Source: Cardinalis cardinalis
Taxonomy: Eukaryota; Chordata; Aves; Passeriformes; Cardinalidae
Assembly: GCA_014549065.1 (NCBI GenBank)
Contig: JACDOX010000008.1
Location: 8,336,188-8,400,187, forward strand
Reading direction: 5' to 3'
Length of the DNA stretch: 64,000 bases
Shown here: one piece after another, positions 54,163-64,000 of the stretch
Position numbering within the stretch: position 1 is the first letter of the stretch
Layout of the letters: each line of letters begins with the position of its first letter
Translations under genes and position numbers: made by a program
Notes under the pieces: generated by a model
Databases searched by the model: none
What the model was told of the DNA's origin: nothing
What the model saw: the letters and a program-made list of their open reading frames with translations, nothing else

Positions 54163-57100
54163 CTAGAAAGAAAAAAAAAATGTGACAATACAATGAAGAT
54201 TTTCATTACAAATATTTTGAACAATTTAAAATTCAGTATTTTTTAAGAACCTTTGTAAAAGCGAAATATTTTGTTTACAGCATTTCAACAGCAAAGCCTG
54301 AAGTCCGGTATTATAACATTTTCAAACCCATTCTTATTAATACAGTAAAAGTATTGTATTAAGCCATCACTTTTGCTCCTCCTAAACAGCTCTTAAACAA
54401 GTGATGCTTTTTAAAGACAATTTAAGCCAGCTGGGTAAGATAATCTAATGGCTGTGTCTCCTCTAGAACTGCTGGCCTCTTTGCTTGCAGTCACAAGAAA
54501 CACAAACCACAGATAACTGCTGCAGGCACAAAAGCTGTTTGTATATTCAAGGGCAGAATGTTTCAAGTACTAAAGCTCTTCCTGTGTGTTAACTTGGTTG
54601 GTACCAGATGGAAGACCCATGTTCAGAAGTATCTTTGCCACTTTTCTCCCTCAGAGGAGATTGAGATCATTGTAGAAGAGATGCCCTCCACATCCAAAGG
54701 AAAACAGACAGATTGTTACCATTCACTATTCTTCCTCTCTCTCTTCCTTCAGGCAGCTGCAGGAGAATGCTGCCTATTGCTAAGCAAGGAAAAAGTTACC
54801 AAAGAAAACCAGAGCCCAGAATGAAGACACAATGTAAACGAAAAACTCCTAATATCTTTTTTTGGTAAATTTGTAGACATTTATTTCTCTAATGTTTTCA
54901 AAGATTATGTCTTCAGTTTAGTAGCTACTAACACACATTTCTTTCACTGATCTGCTTTAATTACTTTTTGAACCAGGAAATCATTCTAGATTCTGTGACC
55001 ATAAGTTCCCAAGTTAAATTACAGGACTCTTATGTAAAAGGATGACCTCCTTTTTCTTTTGAATCTGTCTCCTTACAATGCAAGCATGAAGGACTAATAC
55101 GATTACAGAAAACCAGAGCTGACTTGAGTCAAGAGGAGTTGGAACCTGGACTTGATGATCCTTACAGATCCCTTCCAACTTAAGACACTGTATGATTTTA
55201 TAGCTGCTTCTCTATGGAGCTCCTTCTTACATTTTTTCCACACCACATATTCCCCCATCAGTCTTCACCTCCTCAAATTGAAGAACTCCTCATGCACAAA
55301 TCATTCCATTGCTTTGTTCATTCTTGGCACTCTTCCATAATTCTCTAGTTTGTCTCTATCATCTGGAGACAAAGTTTAAAACTACGTGCAACACTCAGGT
55401 ACTCTGTACTGCACAAACTCCTTCCATGGTGCCAGCAGCCAGTTCACAGCCTGCTATTGCAGATGTAAAACTGGGCCGGTTTTTTCAAAGCTCATCACTT
55501 GGCATTTATCCTCACTGAATATTATTGTTTCGTCATACTGCCATCAGCATCACAGGAACAGACTTAGCTTATTTTTCCTCAGTGCTTCCTGCCACATTGG
55601 AGCTTGACAAGCAACAAATCTGCTGGTTTTTATATAAACTGCTCCTGCAGATGCAGTCATAAGACAATATAGTCAGTACTGTAAACTCTTCATAAAATAT
55701 TGCTAAATTTTTGGATCACACAGTACTACATCAGGCAATCCTAAGGAAAAAAAATATTCCTCTTAAACGTAAGCTAAATTTAAGGTATTTTAAACACTAC
55801 TAAACTTTCTGCCATGAAATAAGAAAAGGACAAGGATGCTTAAGGTTCCTTCTACACATCAGCTTGAGGAATCATCCATGAAACTCAACCTTTCTGCAAG
55901 AGTACCTAAATATAAGTCCTTTAACACCTCTTGTGATCAAAACTAGGAAGAGTAGACTGCTTCAAATTTATCTTAATTAAGTCAACACAGCAGCAGAATG
56001 AATTACTTAGACTTAGATGCATCTCCTCTCAGGACAAGCAATATAGCTTTGACATGGAAGACATTAGAATATTCAAGTTGTACACTAATATAAAAATTAT
56101 TTGGTCAGGTGTCATTCATGGTGGATTCTCTGATCATAGAAAGCAGACAAAAACGTAGCTTTTTCTGAACAATTAAACATCTTTTTGGGGTTCTTACTGG
56201 TGGTTTTAGATATACTTTGCCAAAGCAGCATTATGAAAGCTTCACACAGAGTTCTGCAAGTGAAACAAAAGAGGCAAACCCCAAGGAACAATTCTACAAA
56301 CAAAACCACATCATACTGAGCATCACTTGTACAGTCACAGGCAACATGCTGCATCAGGAAGTTAGGAGAGTTTGGCTACAGAGCTGAGCTGAATTCCTCA
56401 TGCTCATCACAAACACCTGTACACCACTTCCAACAGGACAGCAGACCATGACTGTGTGAGTGCTGGCAAGCTTTGTTATAAAGTCCTCAGAAAAAGAAAT
56501 ACTAGAGAAGTAAAAGATGACAAGAGACAATTCTTCATAAATCCTGCATAAAAAGTAGGAGCATATTATATCTCTTTAGGTTACAAAATTCAGAGCTATA
56601 TGAGAAAGTTCAAGCATTTTGCTAGAAGACATTTTTTTTAGCGACAAAACCAGTTTAATGTTTATCAGTGTGCATGCTGACAAGCAATAACCATGCAAGC
56701 ATAGTTCACAAAACCTTTGCTGAAGCACCCAACATTTTGTTGCAAGTGTTATTTTCCACTGTAAACATATAGACTTTTTCTTAGCCTTAATTATAGAAAT
56801 ATACAGCATCTTGAATTAAAAAAGACAACCTTCTGATATAATGGTTTTTCCAGTTTCACGAACTAAAACCAAATCTAATTAAAGCTGATTTTTGTGCAAA
56901 GCTCATTTTTAATGGCAATTGGGAAAAGTTAAAGCAAAGAAAGTCAAAAATCCCACCAACTTTAAGTTGCTTATTACAGATCTCTTTGGACATTTCTCAG
57001 TCTTCATCTCTGTTCATCAGCATCATTATGAACAGATACTAAAGGTTATTCCAAATTCACAGTCTTAACATTTTTGGTTCACTTGGGCATAAAGGGGAAT

Positions 57101-58377
57101 GAAGATGCACACAAGGAGTAGTATCATAGAAACACAAGCATAATTAACATTTTGATTGCTTTACAGTAGCTAATACTTGAAAAAATTACTTACTGGCCTT
57201 AAACATTCCTATGTCTGCAGCAAAATGTCATGGGTAATTTTTGAACTTCCTTACCTCCACAACAAAATGTCATTGAAGTTTCAACTACAAAGGCCTTGGA
57301 GTTACTGAGGAGAGCAAAATACTCATCCATAGTTCTGGAAATCCACCCTTAGCTTTCTCAGGTTTTGCTCCCTGACTGTAAGTTGTATTTTATTAAAGCA
57401 GACATAGCTTGATTTTACCAATTCACCCATTCAAGTCCTTGCAATATGTGCAGCATTCCTGCAAGTACTGGACAAGACATCCAGATCACATTTTATACAA
57501 GTCACCAAGCAATTTTGAAACATTTTCCAAATTTCGTATGATGGACTATACTGATCAATGTTACTTATCATATACTTCTTTTATCCACTGCGTAACAGTT
57601 GTGAGTTTCAGACATCTGAAGAGCATCAGAATACTTGGAGAACGATGTTTAGAAAAGGTCTCATTGTTAAATTTAACATTTGAAGTTTGCAGCTAGTCTG
57701 TGTCTATGGCTGTAACAATTTTCTTCCAAGAATTAATATGCATATGTCCTCCTATATTTACTACATTAGGTTTTAGTATCATTACTTGTAATAATTCCTC
57801 ATAGGCATTGTAAAACAATGGCAAACTGCAATTCTACTGCCATATAGTATTGAACAGGTTAAAGTAAAAAGACCCAACATGTAAAAATTTTAAAAGTCCA
57901 AGCACTACAACATTTTGGTTATCAAAAATATAGTTTAGAAGCTACTGAAGTAGAAGACATTCTAGAAGAGAAGCACCAGATTGAACTATCCAGCACTATA
58001 TACCTCTCACTTCAAAGTTCCTCCATCATATTCCTCCATTGCCAACTGAATACTGAAGTTGGCTTCAGAACATCAGAAAAACCTTCCAGACAGAGGCAGC
58101 TGAAGACTGTTTTCAGAATGTTTTTATTACTGCCACAAAATACTAAAAAAAAAAAAAAATCACCACCCACAGTTTGATATGTAGATTTTTCACATTTGCT
58201 AAAAAACAACAGGTGGTCAGGTCAAAATGCAGAGTATAAAATTCTGAAGTAGTTTCAAGCTTAAAAAACAATTATTACTATAGTTGTAGTGCTATTGCTT
58301 AATGCTCCCATTAGTAGTAATACTGTCAGCAGTACTAATGCTGCTATTGCTTTAAAGCAAGAAAGTACATAAATTAC
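54163..58377 (-). other. PHF21A: PHF21A intron between coding exons 1 and 2 (4,215 bp)
   Basis: The intron has canonical GT-AG ends in minus-strand orientation. It holds a CR1 tail fragment near 55.1-55.2 kb and an A13-14 run near 58.14-58.16 kb. The remaining ORFs are short and without recognisable domains. Confidence 0.8.
55136..55202 (+). repeat. CR1 LINE 3'-end fragment
   Basis: The stretch contains CTGGACTTGATGATCC, then ATCCCTTCCAACTTAAGA and a final TGTATGATTTTAT. This is the conserved 3' terminus of avian CR1 retrotransposons, which normally ends in a short ATTCTATGA-like repeat. Only the tail is recognisable; 5' truncation is typical for CR1. The inserted element is in plus orientation, opposite to PHF21A. 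Confidence 0.75.
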
Positions 58378-58431
58378 CTGGTGAACCTGAATTTCCACTT
58401 TCAGAGCCTCCTGTAGAGTCTGCAGCTCCAT
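58378..58431 (-). CDS. PHF21A: PHF21A coding exon 1 (residues 1-18)
   Basis: The exon encodes MELQTLQEALKVEIQVHQ, the known N-terminus of PHF21A/BHC80. The ATG at 58431-58429 has A at -3 and G at +4, a strong Kozak context, and an in-frame TAG lies two codons upstream, which fixes the start. The exon ends after a whole codon (phase 0) at donor CAG|GTAATT. The peptide is a leucine-rich amphipathic helix (L3, L6, L10), forming the start of the N-terminal coiled coil. At protein level the family is nuclear and works with LSD1 (KDM1A), RCOR1 and HDAC1/2 in repression of neuronal genes. Only the first of many exons is described here; catalytic partners and the PHD finger are not in view. Confidence 0.95.
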
Positions 58432-58513
58432 TCTCTACCTTCTCCACTTTCTCTAGAAGTGTCTTTGCTGATTCCAGTGCCTTTAGTCTCTGGTTTCCTC
58501 TTTAACACCAGTC
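58432..58513 (-). other. PHF21A: PHF21A 5'-UTR part of the start-codon exon
   Basis: This is the untranslated first 82 nt of the exon carrying the PHF21A start. The acceptor reads TTTTTCTATAG on the minus strand, with the exon starting at 58513. No ATG occurs in this leader or in the 41-nt exon upstream. A TAG stop sits in frame two codons before the ATG, so translation cannot begin further upstream in this frame. Confidence 0.85.
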
Positions 58514-61500
58514 CTATAGAAAAATAAAGGTTTTGTTTTGGTTAGTGAAGGAGAAGAGTCCATTTGAAAAAGGAGATTATAACACAACAGGAATTCAATA
58601 GAGAACTATATTCAAATGCAGCTTTTGAACACAAGAAATCTGCAGGCTCTACAAAATGCCTGCCTTGGAGTCATTTAGCCAAATTTGTTACTTCCCACAT
58701 ATCCCAAAGTTGACATACTTATCCCTTATCTTAGTTTGCAGGCAGCTATTTCCTACCAATATCCTACTGCGGTTGCATATTAAATTAGCAAATTTAACTA
58801 CCGAGAATGTTTTTAAAATCTGTGTAGATGAAAACTTATTCTGGAGAATAGAATTCTAAAACCACAATAAATAGTTAAAGAGTAATGTACTGCATGAACA
58901 CACTTTCGTGATACTATAGAGCTGTTCTTAGATGGGATAGTGTGCATGTTAACAGAACAACATTAATTTATTAATAACTCTCTGCCTAAAGTTTGTGCCA
59001 AGTTAGTAATTTCACTTGGAATCTGTTCTGAAGGAACAGAATAGTGACATTAAGCAGCACAAGACATTTCAAAAAGATTAATTTTATAATCTTTTTAATC
59101 TTGGAAATCTATTTGTAGATCATAAGTATAAAGTTTAGCATCTTCACTTGTACTACAAACAAATTAATCTCCCCAGTCTCTGACATAGAAAAGCATTATC
59201 AAACATACTTCTAGAAGCCCTGAATGCTGGACATGAGAATTTTTTTTTTCAGAAATATGTTAAAAGTATCAGCTTCTGAAACAAGATTAAGATTCCCACA
59301 TGCTCAAATCATAGTGGAACCTGTATAAAAACATCTATAAATGCAAACACATGGAAGCCACTGGAAAACATTATATAGCAATTTTACCAGTCAGTTTTCC
59401 ATCCAGACACCACAATTAAGGAATTGCTGCAGTGTTAAAATAGTTCCTATTTTTTTATTATTTGAAAATTGCTCACATTCATTGCACAGGTGTTGTTGCC
59501 AATTCAGAGGCCTTCCTAATGAGACTACAATGTTTTCAAAAGGATCCTGACAGCTTTGATTAGACATGTAGGCTGTAAAAAGAGAGCAATTCCCTAAGTT
59601 AAAGAATTTTATTTTAATGCTGTCTCACTACAGTAAACTGAAGTAGTGGACAAATTTGTGAACTCCTGGAAAAAAAAAAAGTTGAAGGTGAGTGGTTTGT
59701 TTTGTTTATTTATCATTTATCTTTTCAAACAAAAATATGTTACAAAAAGAGTAGACTATAAAGGGGAATTAAAAAGCATTACAGTTAAACTCTTTGTCAG
59801 TGTTGTCTGCTGTTAGCATAAAGTGACTTATTTAAATAACAAAAGCCTGATCAAACTTTCTAGCCAACACATGAAATGACCTTCTGCAAGGGCCTCTCCC
59901 ACATGTGACACAGATGAGTGAAAACAGCTGCCTTTGCAGCACTAGTCTCTATAAAATTGTAATCTGTATCAAGGGATACATGGAAATTACATATAGTTCC
60001 CTGTCCTATTACCACAAACAGTAATGAGAAAACAGAATCACGGATTATTACTTCCACTCACTGACAAGAGCAATTATAGCATGCTTTGAGTCCCCACCAC
60101 TGCAGTTTCAAAAGAATTCATGCTTCAGAAAACCATGAGGGAGACTGGTTAATGAAAACTGGAAACCACTGCAGAGGGTAAAAGTCTTTTTGACCCTTGG
60201 AAATTTAGTTTCAGGGTAAAGACAGGCAGATATGGCCAGTTTCTTTCTCAGTGTTTCTTCAAAAAATCAGAAGGCAGACATGATGAATAGTTTGCATTGC
60301 TCCGTAGATACATGCTAACTTCAAACTTGAGTGCAGAACAGCAAAACAGTTATCTCAACTGAATGTAAAAGAGATCCAAAAGAATGTAAAAAATATCCAT
60401 CACTTAAAAATATGTAACTGTAAGGTCCAAAACATGTTCATGGCAAATATGACACGGTATTTCTGTAAAAGAACATATAAAGGTTGAGCAACTTCTACAA
60501 ATGGGCAACTTAATTTGACACATAGAAATTGCAGTATTGATGGTTCATAAAAACTAATCCAAGCTCATTGCATCTACGCCTTGAACAGCTAGCAAGACTT
60601 TTCAAAATTATGTTTTTAGAGGTTCAAGGAAAAAGTGACACTGCCTTGCAGAAAAAAAAGTAGCTGCTCAGCCTAACTATGTTTATAGAGGTATGAACAT
60701 GAAAAAACCAATTCATTTAAAAGTTTGGTCAAGTTGTCAAATTCTGAATATGAAATATATACAATTGTTCCTTTCTAGAACACACACTTGTAGCTTCTCT
60801 TCCCAAGCAGGAATAAGTATTCCATTATCCCTGTCCAGAATTCCCCCCAAGTACCTTTTACACAACCAATACAGTTAAAAAAACAAAAAAGAACCAAAAA
60901 TAAAAACCAAAAAAANCCCCAAACATTCCTTATATCCAACAAAACCTAAACTGCTTTTTTCCAATTTACATAGAATAATGTCTATAAATATCTATCAGGG
61001 CATCTGGTTAAATATTGCTCATACTTCCTTTGAGAGGAGGTAAAAAACTACATAAGTGGCTATACATTTTGTTGTGTAAAAACTTTCAGTATTTTTGAAC
61101 TTTTCTTCTTTTAGACTGAACATAAAGGGAAGATTGAAAAATTTAAGTTCAGTAGCATTATAAACTATCTATAATACCACATTCAAAGAAGTGTAAAACC
61201 ATCTCTGAATTAATCATGGAACATGATGCATTTTCCAATTTACTCTTATGGTAGTGGAATTATTTCAAATAAAAAGTTTGTAGATGACTGAAATTGCATT
61301 AATGTTTTGGCCTGAAAATATCTTAATCTCATTGTTTTTAAAGGAAAACAAGCAAATGCCTTGCTCAATAACAGAACTGGTGATTTCCAAAAGGAAGGCA
61401 CAGGATTAGGGAGTACATGCATCTCCTGTACATCCAGACATACTTTTTCCAAGTCTCAACCAGGAAGAACACTGCGCAAGAGGTAAATGAGGCATTTTTG

Positions 61501-62240
61501 GATGGATTTCAACTATTGGAGGCAGAAATCCCCCATTCAATTTCTTGCTTGCATTCATTTATTACCAATAATCACTTATTTCTTAAGTGGTTGCTGCAAG
61601 AGTTATAATTTCATACTCAGGTAAGCACCCCAATGTGCTGCATATAGACTATTTAAATAGTCAAAGACTGAATGAAACCTTAAACTCTACAATAATCACA
61701 TAAGTGATTCACACTTCTGTTATCTCAATAAAATACAATCTACATGGGAACCTTTAAAATATCACAATACTATTTCAACCATGACTATTTTGGAAGCTAC
61801 ACTAGAAACACAGCTGACAAGGCATATATATGTATATAAACAAAGGTAGGACACACACAAAGCCATTAATGCCTTCTGTGTGTATGGAAGGACTCTGAAT
61901 AACTCAGAATTTTAGAGAGAAGTCTTTCTGGGCCAAAAATTCCTTCAAATAAATTTGGTTTTCACATCACACAGAAAAAAAAAATTATTTTTGAGTAGAT
62001 GAATTTAAATGTCCATTATACTTACAGACCCTTGGGCCCAAATCTCAGCCTTACAGAGATTTTATTTATAAGACTGGGGCTTCCATCAGCAACCTTTACT
62101 TTCTAAGACTTAATTCCTGAATATAAGAATAGATAGAATTTCGGTTTCAGTAACCATCAAACTTTTCCAGGAAGGGATGCCAGCTCTTCATATCATCTAT
62201 TCTTAGGTAAGCCATTTTAGCCTTGGGAAGAAGTACTTAC
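58514..62240 (-). other. PHF21A: PHF21A intron in the 5' UTR (3,727 bp)
   Basis: The intron is bounded by donor GTAAGT at its right end and acceptor CTATAG at its left end. It is AT-rich, with an A-rich low-complexity patch near 60880-60925 that includes an ambiguous base at 60916. Short ORFs occur on both strands but none has a recognisable domain. No repeat family was identified. Confidence 0.7.
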
Positions 62241-62281
62241 CAGTTTTGAGTAAGTTATCCCTTTCAGCTCTCTACCCCCTC
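62241..62281 (-). other. PHF21A: PHF21A 5'-UTR exon (41 nt, inferred)
   Basis: Read on the minus strand, a long T-rich tract ending TTTTGTAG precedes this segment and a consensus donor GTAAGT follows it at 62240-62235. The exon has no ATG and contains in-frame stops, as expected for untranslated leader. It would join directly to the next exon at 58513. The call is from splice-site quality and position upstream of the ATG exon. I did not recognise the UTR sequence itself, so transcript data would be needed to confirm it. Confidence 0.6.
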
Positions 62282-64000
62282 CTACAAAAGAAAAACAACA
62301 ACAACACAAAAAAAGATAATTACAAATATTTTTAACTAGAGTTTCAAACAAACAAAAAAAAATTCAAATATTTGAAAAGTTGGAGAGGGAAGGATTGGGA
62401 CTTTAGAAAGGAGTTTTTGGTTGTTTTTTCTTCAGGGGAGTTGTAATTTTTTTTAAATGCTGAAGCTAACTATAAAACACCACTTTGAAAGAAAATCTGT
62501 TTGAAGTGGCAGGGAAAATTAAGGAGACCTACAATTTCAATCTGGATTAAAATACAAACTATTACTGTCACTAGGGGGAGAAGCAACTAGAGGTACAAAT
62601 TTTTCTAGTTCTGTGCAAGGTCACTGTCCCCCTCCCATGGTGGAGAGACCTGCTCTCCATTACATTTATTAAGATCTATACCAACAGTAAGCCTTGTCAG
62701 TTACCACAGCTAAATACGACGAGGTGACCTACCCATGGCATTTGCCCACCATCTCTGCTAGAGGTAACACCAACCCCCAAAGATGGTAGAGCAGGTAGTA
62801 GGTCAGCTCAGGCACCAGAGCTCAAATCCCAGAGTACTGCTAGGGACTGAAACAAACAGCAGTGTAAGCCAATATGGTGGGACACAAAAGGTAGAGGCCA
62901 AGAAGAGGCACCGCCTGTTACGCTGCCTGGGTCATGAGTAGAACATTCTGTAGCACAGCAAGGTAATACCTCTGAAATCACCACATGAATCATAAAAAAA
63001 CTCATGAGTCAGAGTTCTAACAAGATAGTTACAATATAAATGATAACTCATTTGCTCAATTACTTTGCCTGATGCTAAAAAAAGGCTCAAAAATACTCCC
63101 AATTTTCTAGTAAAATACTATAATATTAGCGTATTTGAAGCTTTAACTTCACAGCTAACAAGATCTTTGCAGATGTTTCTATCCATACATAAGTCATCAC
63201 AGCGCTGAAGTTTAAGCCCCAGCCTTATAAAAAGATACAGCAGTAGAAAGTCACAATAATCTCTCTCTCATTGAAGACCAGCACAAGTGAAGGGTTTCCA
63301 TTTACTACCCAGCAGAACTGGGTGCTGATGACCACTGAGAACAGAAAACAGAAAGCCTACTGCTGGCAGTATTGTCAGTCTCCTAGTCTCAAATTTCATC
63401 ATGCATTTTGAACCACAGAATATTACAGGTCATGTTTAATTTTAGAGCAATTTCAGGTAAGTTTCCATAACATCCGGCTGCTACCATGACAGGTTATCAG
63501 CTGGGAAGTATGGACTGTTTTGAGGTTGTATTCAAAGTAAGTACATTTGCTCTGGATGCTACAGAGTTTTAAACACTGTCATTTTTGAGGGTGCTGAAGA
63601 GACAGGTATTATTCTCAAACTCTAGTTTCTTTTTGGTATTAAAATCCTACTTGTCACCTCCACCTCCCACTATCAATCAGTCACTTAATTGGTCCAGAGA
63701 CCTACAGAGGAAGCCCTTTCATCATGCAAGTACTAAGTGCCCTCTTCAACAAGCAACTACAATTATCTGTCCATGCCTATTAACAAAAAATAATAATTAA
63801 AAAAAATCTACTGCTTTTGGATTACTATTTTTGGAAAGCTAAACAAAACAGTCAGTATTACACATCTGCAAACGCAGTTTTAGAAAAAATAAGCATTATT
63901 TTTACTTTAAAAAGAAAAATATCAATTTACTTGTAACACAAGTACACACAACCTGACAAGAAAGCTGTCACTTAAAAATGACAGTAACTGTTCCTTCCTT
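62282..64000 (-). other. PHF21A: Upstream intron of PHF21A (partial), no gene recognised
   Basis: This stretch lies 5' of the inferred UTR exon on the minus strand. It contains short A-rich tracts and a weak tRNA-like patch near 62780-62835, described separately. There is no CpG island, so the main promoter is not here. I see no further convincing exon, although a short UTR exon could be missed by eye. Confidence 0.5.
62782..62836 (+). repeat. Possible degenerate tRNA-derived SINE head
   Basis: A stretch resembling a pol III A box (GGTAGAGCAGG) is followed after about 30 bases by a B-box-like CTCAAATCCC, the spacing seen in tRNA-derived SINEs. No intact tRNA cloverleaf can be drawn and no SINE body was recognised after it. 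It may be an ancient SINE relic or chance. Confidence 0.2.

Larger units (their letters stand above)
1..62281 (-). other. PHF21A: PHF21A gene, 5' portion (partial gene span)
   Basis: This span runs from the most upstream exon found to the left edge of the window. It contains one UTR exon and three coding exons that together encode residues 1-51 of PHF21A (BHC80). In vertebrates this protein is a subunit of the LSD1-CoREST-HDAC nuclear repressor complex, whose PHD finger reads unmethylated H3K4. Identification rests on the exact run of recognisable N-terminal residues across three exons with matching splice sites. The gene is open at both ends: the promoter and first exon lie beyond 64000, and all exons after codon 51 lie to the left of position 1 or were not recognised. 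Introns are 3,727, 4,215, 2,110 and at least 51,953 bases in transcript order. Confidence 0.93.

Noticed and set aside
58139..58160. Poly-A tail of a processed retrocopy
   Set aside because: The A-run has no coding or UTR-like sequence upstream of it that I recognise; it looks like a simple A tract.
1..64000. CRISPR array, operon or bacterial element
   Set aside because: No spaced identical repeats, no operon-like ORF packing; the window is clearly vertebrate.

Overview
The window is vertebrate nuclear DNA, most likely from a songbird or other passerine. It is AT-rich, with scattered short ORFs and no bacterial-style gene packing. The repeats are avian: CR1 LINE 3' ends, two copies of a SINE built from a tRNA-Ile head and a CR1 tail (the TguSINE1 type, known from passerines), and a solo endogenous-retrovirus LTR resembling abundant passerine LTRs. 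The family names come from memory; no database search was run.

One protein-coding gene is recognised: PHF21A (BHC80), on the minus strand, entering from beyond the right edge and leaving past the left edge. Its visible exons in transcript order are a 41-nt 5'-UTR exon (62281-62241), an exon with 82 nt of UTR and the first 18 codons (58513-58378), a 33-nt micro-exon (54162-54130) and a 66-nt exon (52019-51954). Joined, they encode the first 51 residues, an N-terminal coiled coil of the LSD1-CoREST histone-demethylase complex subunit. All three coding exons are in phase 0 with canonical GT-AG borders. The AT-hook, PHD finger and C-terminal coiled coil are not in the window. The promoter must lie beyond 64000.

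Layout: 1-51953 appears to be one very large intron, in which no next PHF21A exon was found. It contains two GC-rich patches (10.9-11.35 kb, and a true CpG-dense core at 13.13-13.30 kb carrying a strong CTCF-like and YY1-like sequence), two TguSINE1-type SINEs (7.64 and 14.0 kb), an ancient L2-like fragment (20.9 kb), a TATA/CCAAT-like patch with a CAG hairpin (24.8 kb), two further probable ancient repeats (27 and 32.6 kb), a CR1 relic (35.5 kb), the solo LTR (36.54-37.67 kb) and a perfect 11-bp hairpin (42.2 kb). The smaller introns between 52 and 62 kb hold a CR1 tail (55.1 kb) and otherwise nothing recognisable.

No novel multi-gene system is visible. The most interesting unexplained signal is the intronic CpG island with its CTCF-like site, a candidate internal promoter, insulator or enhancer of PHF21A.
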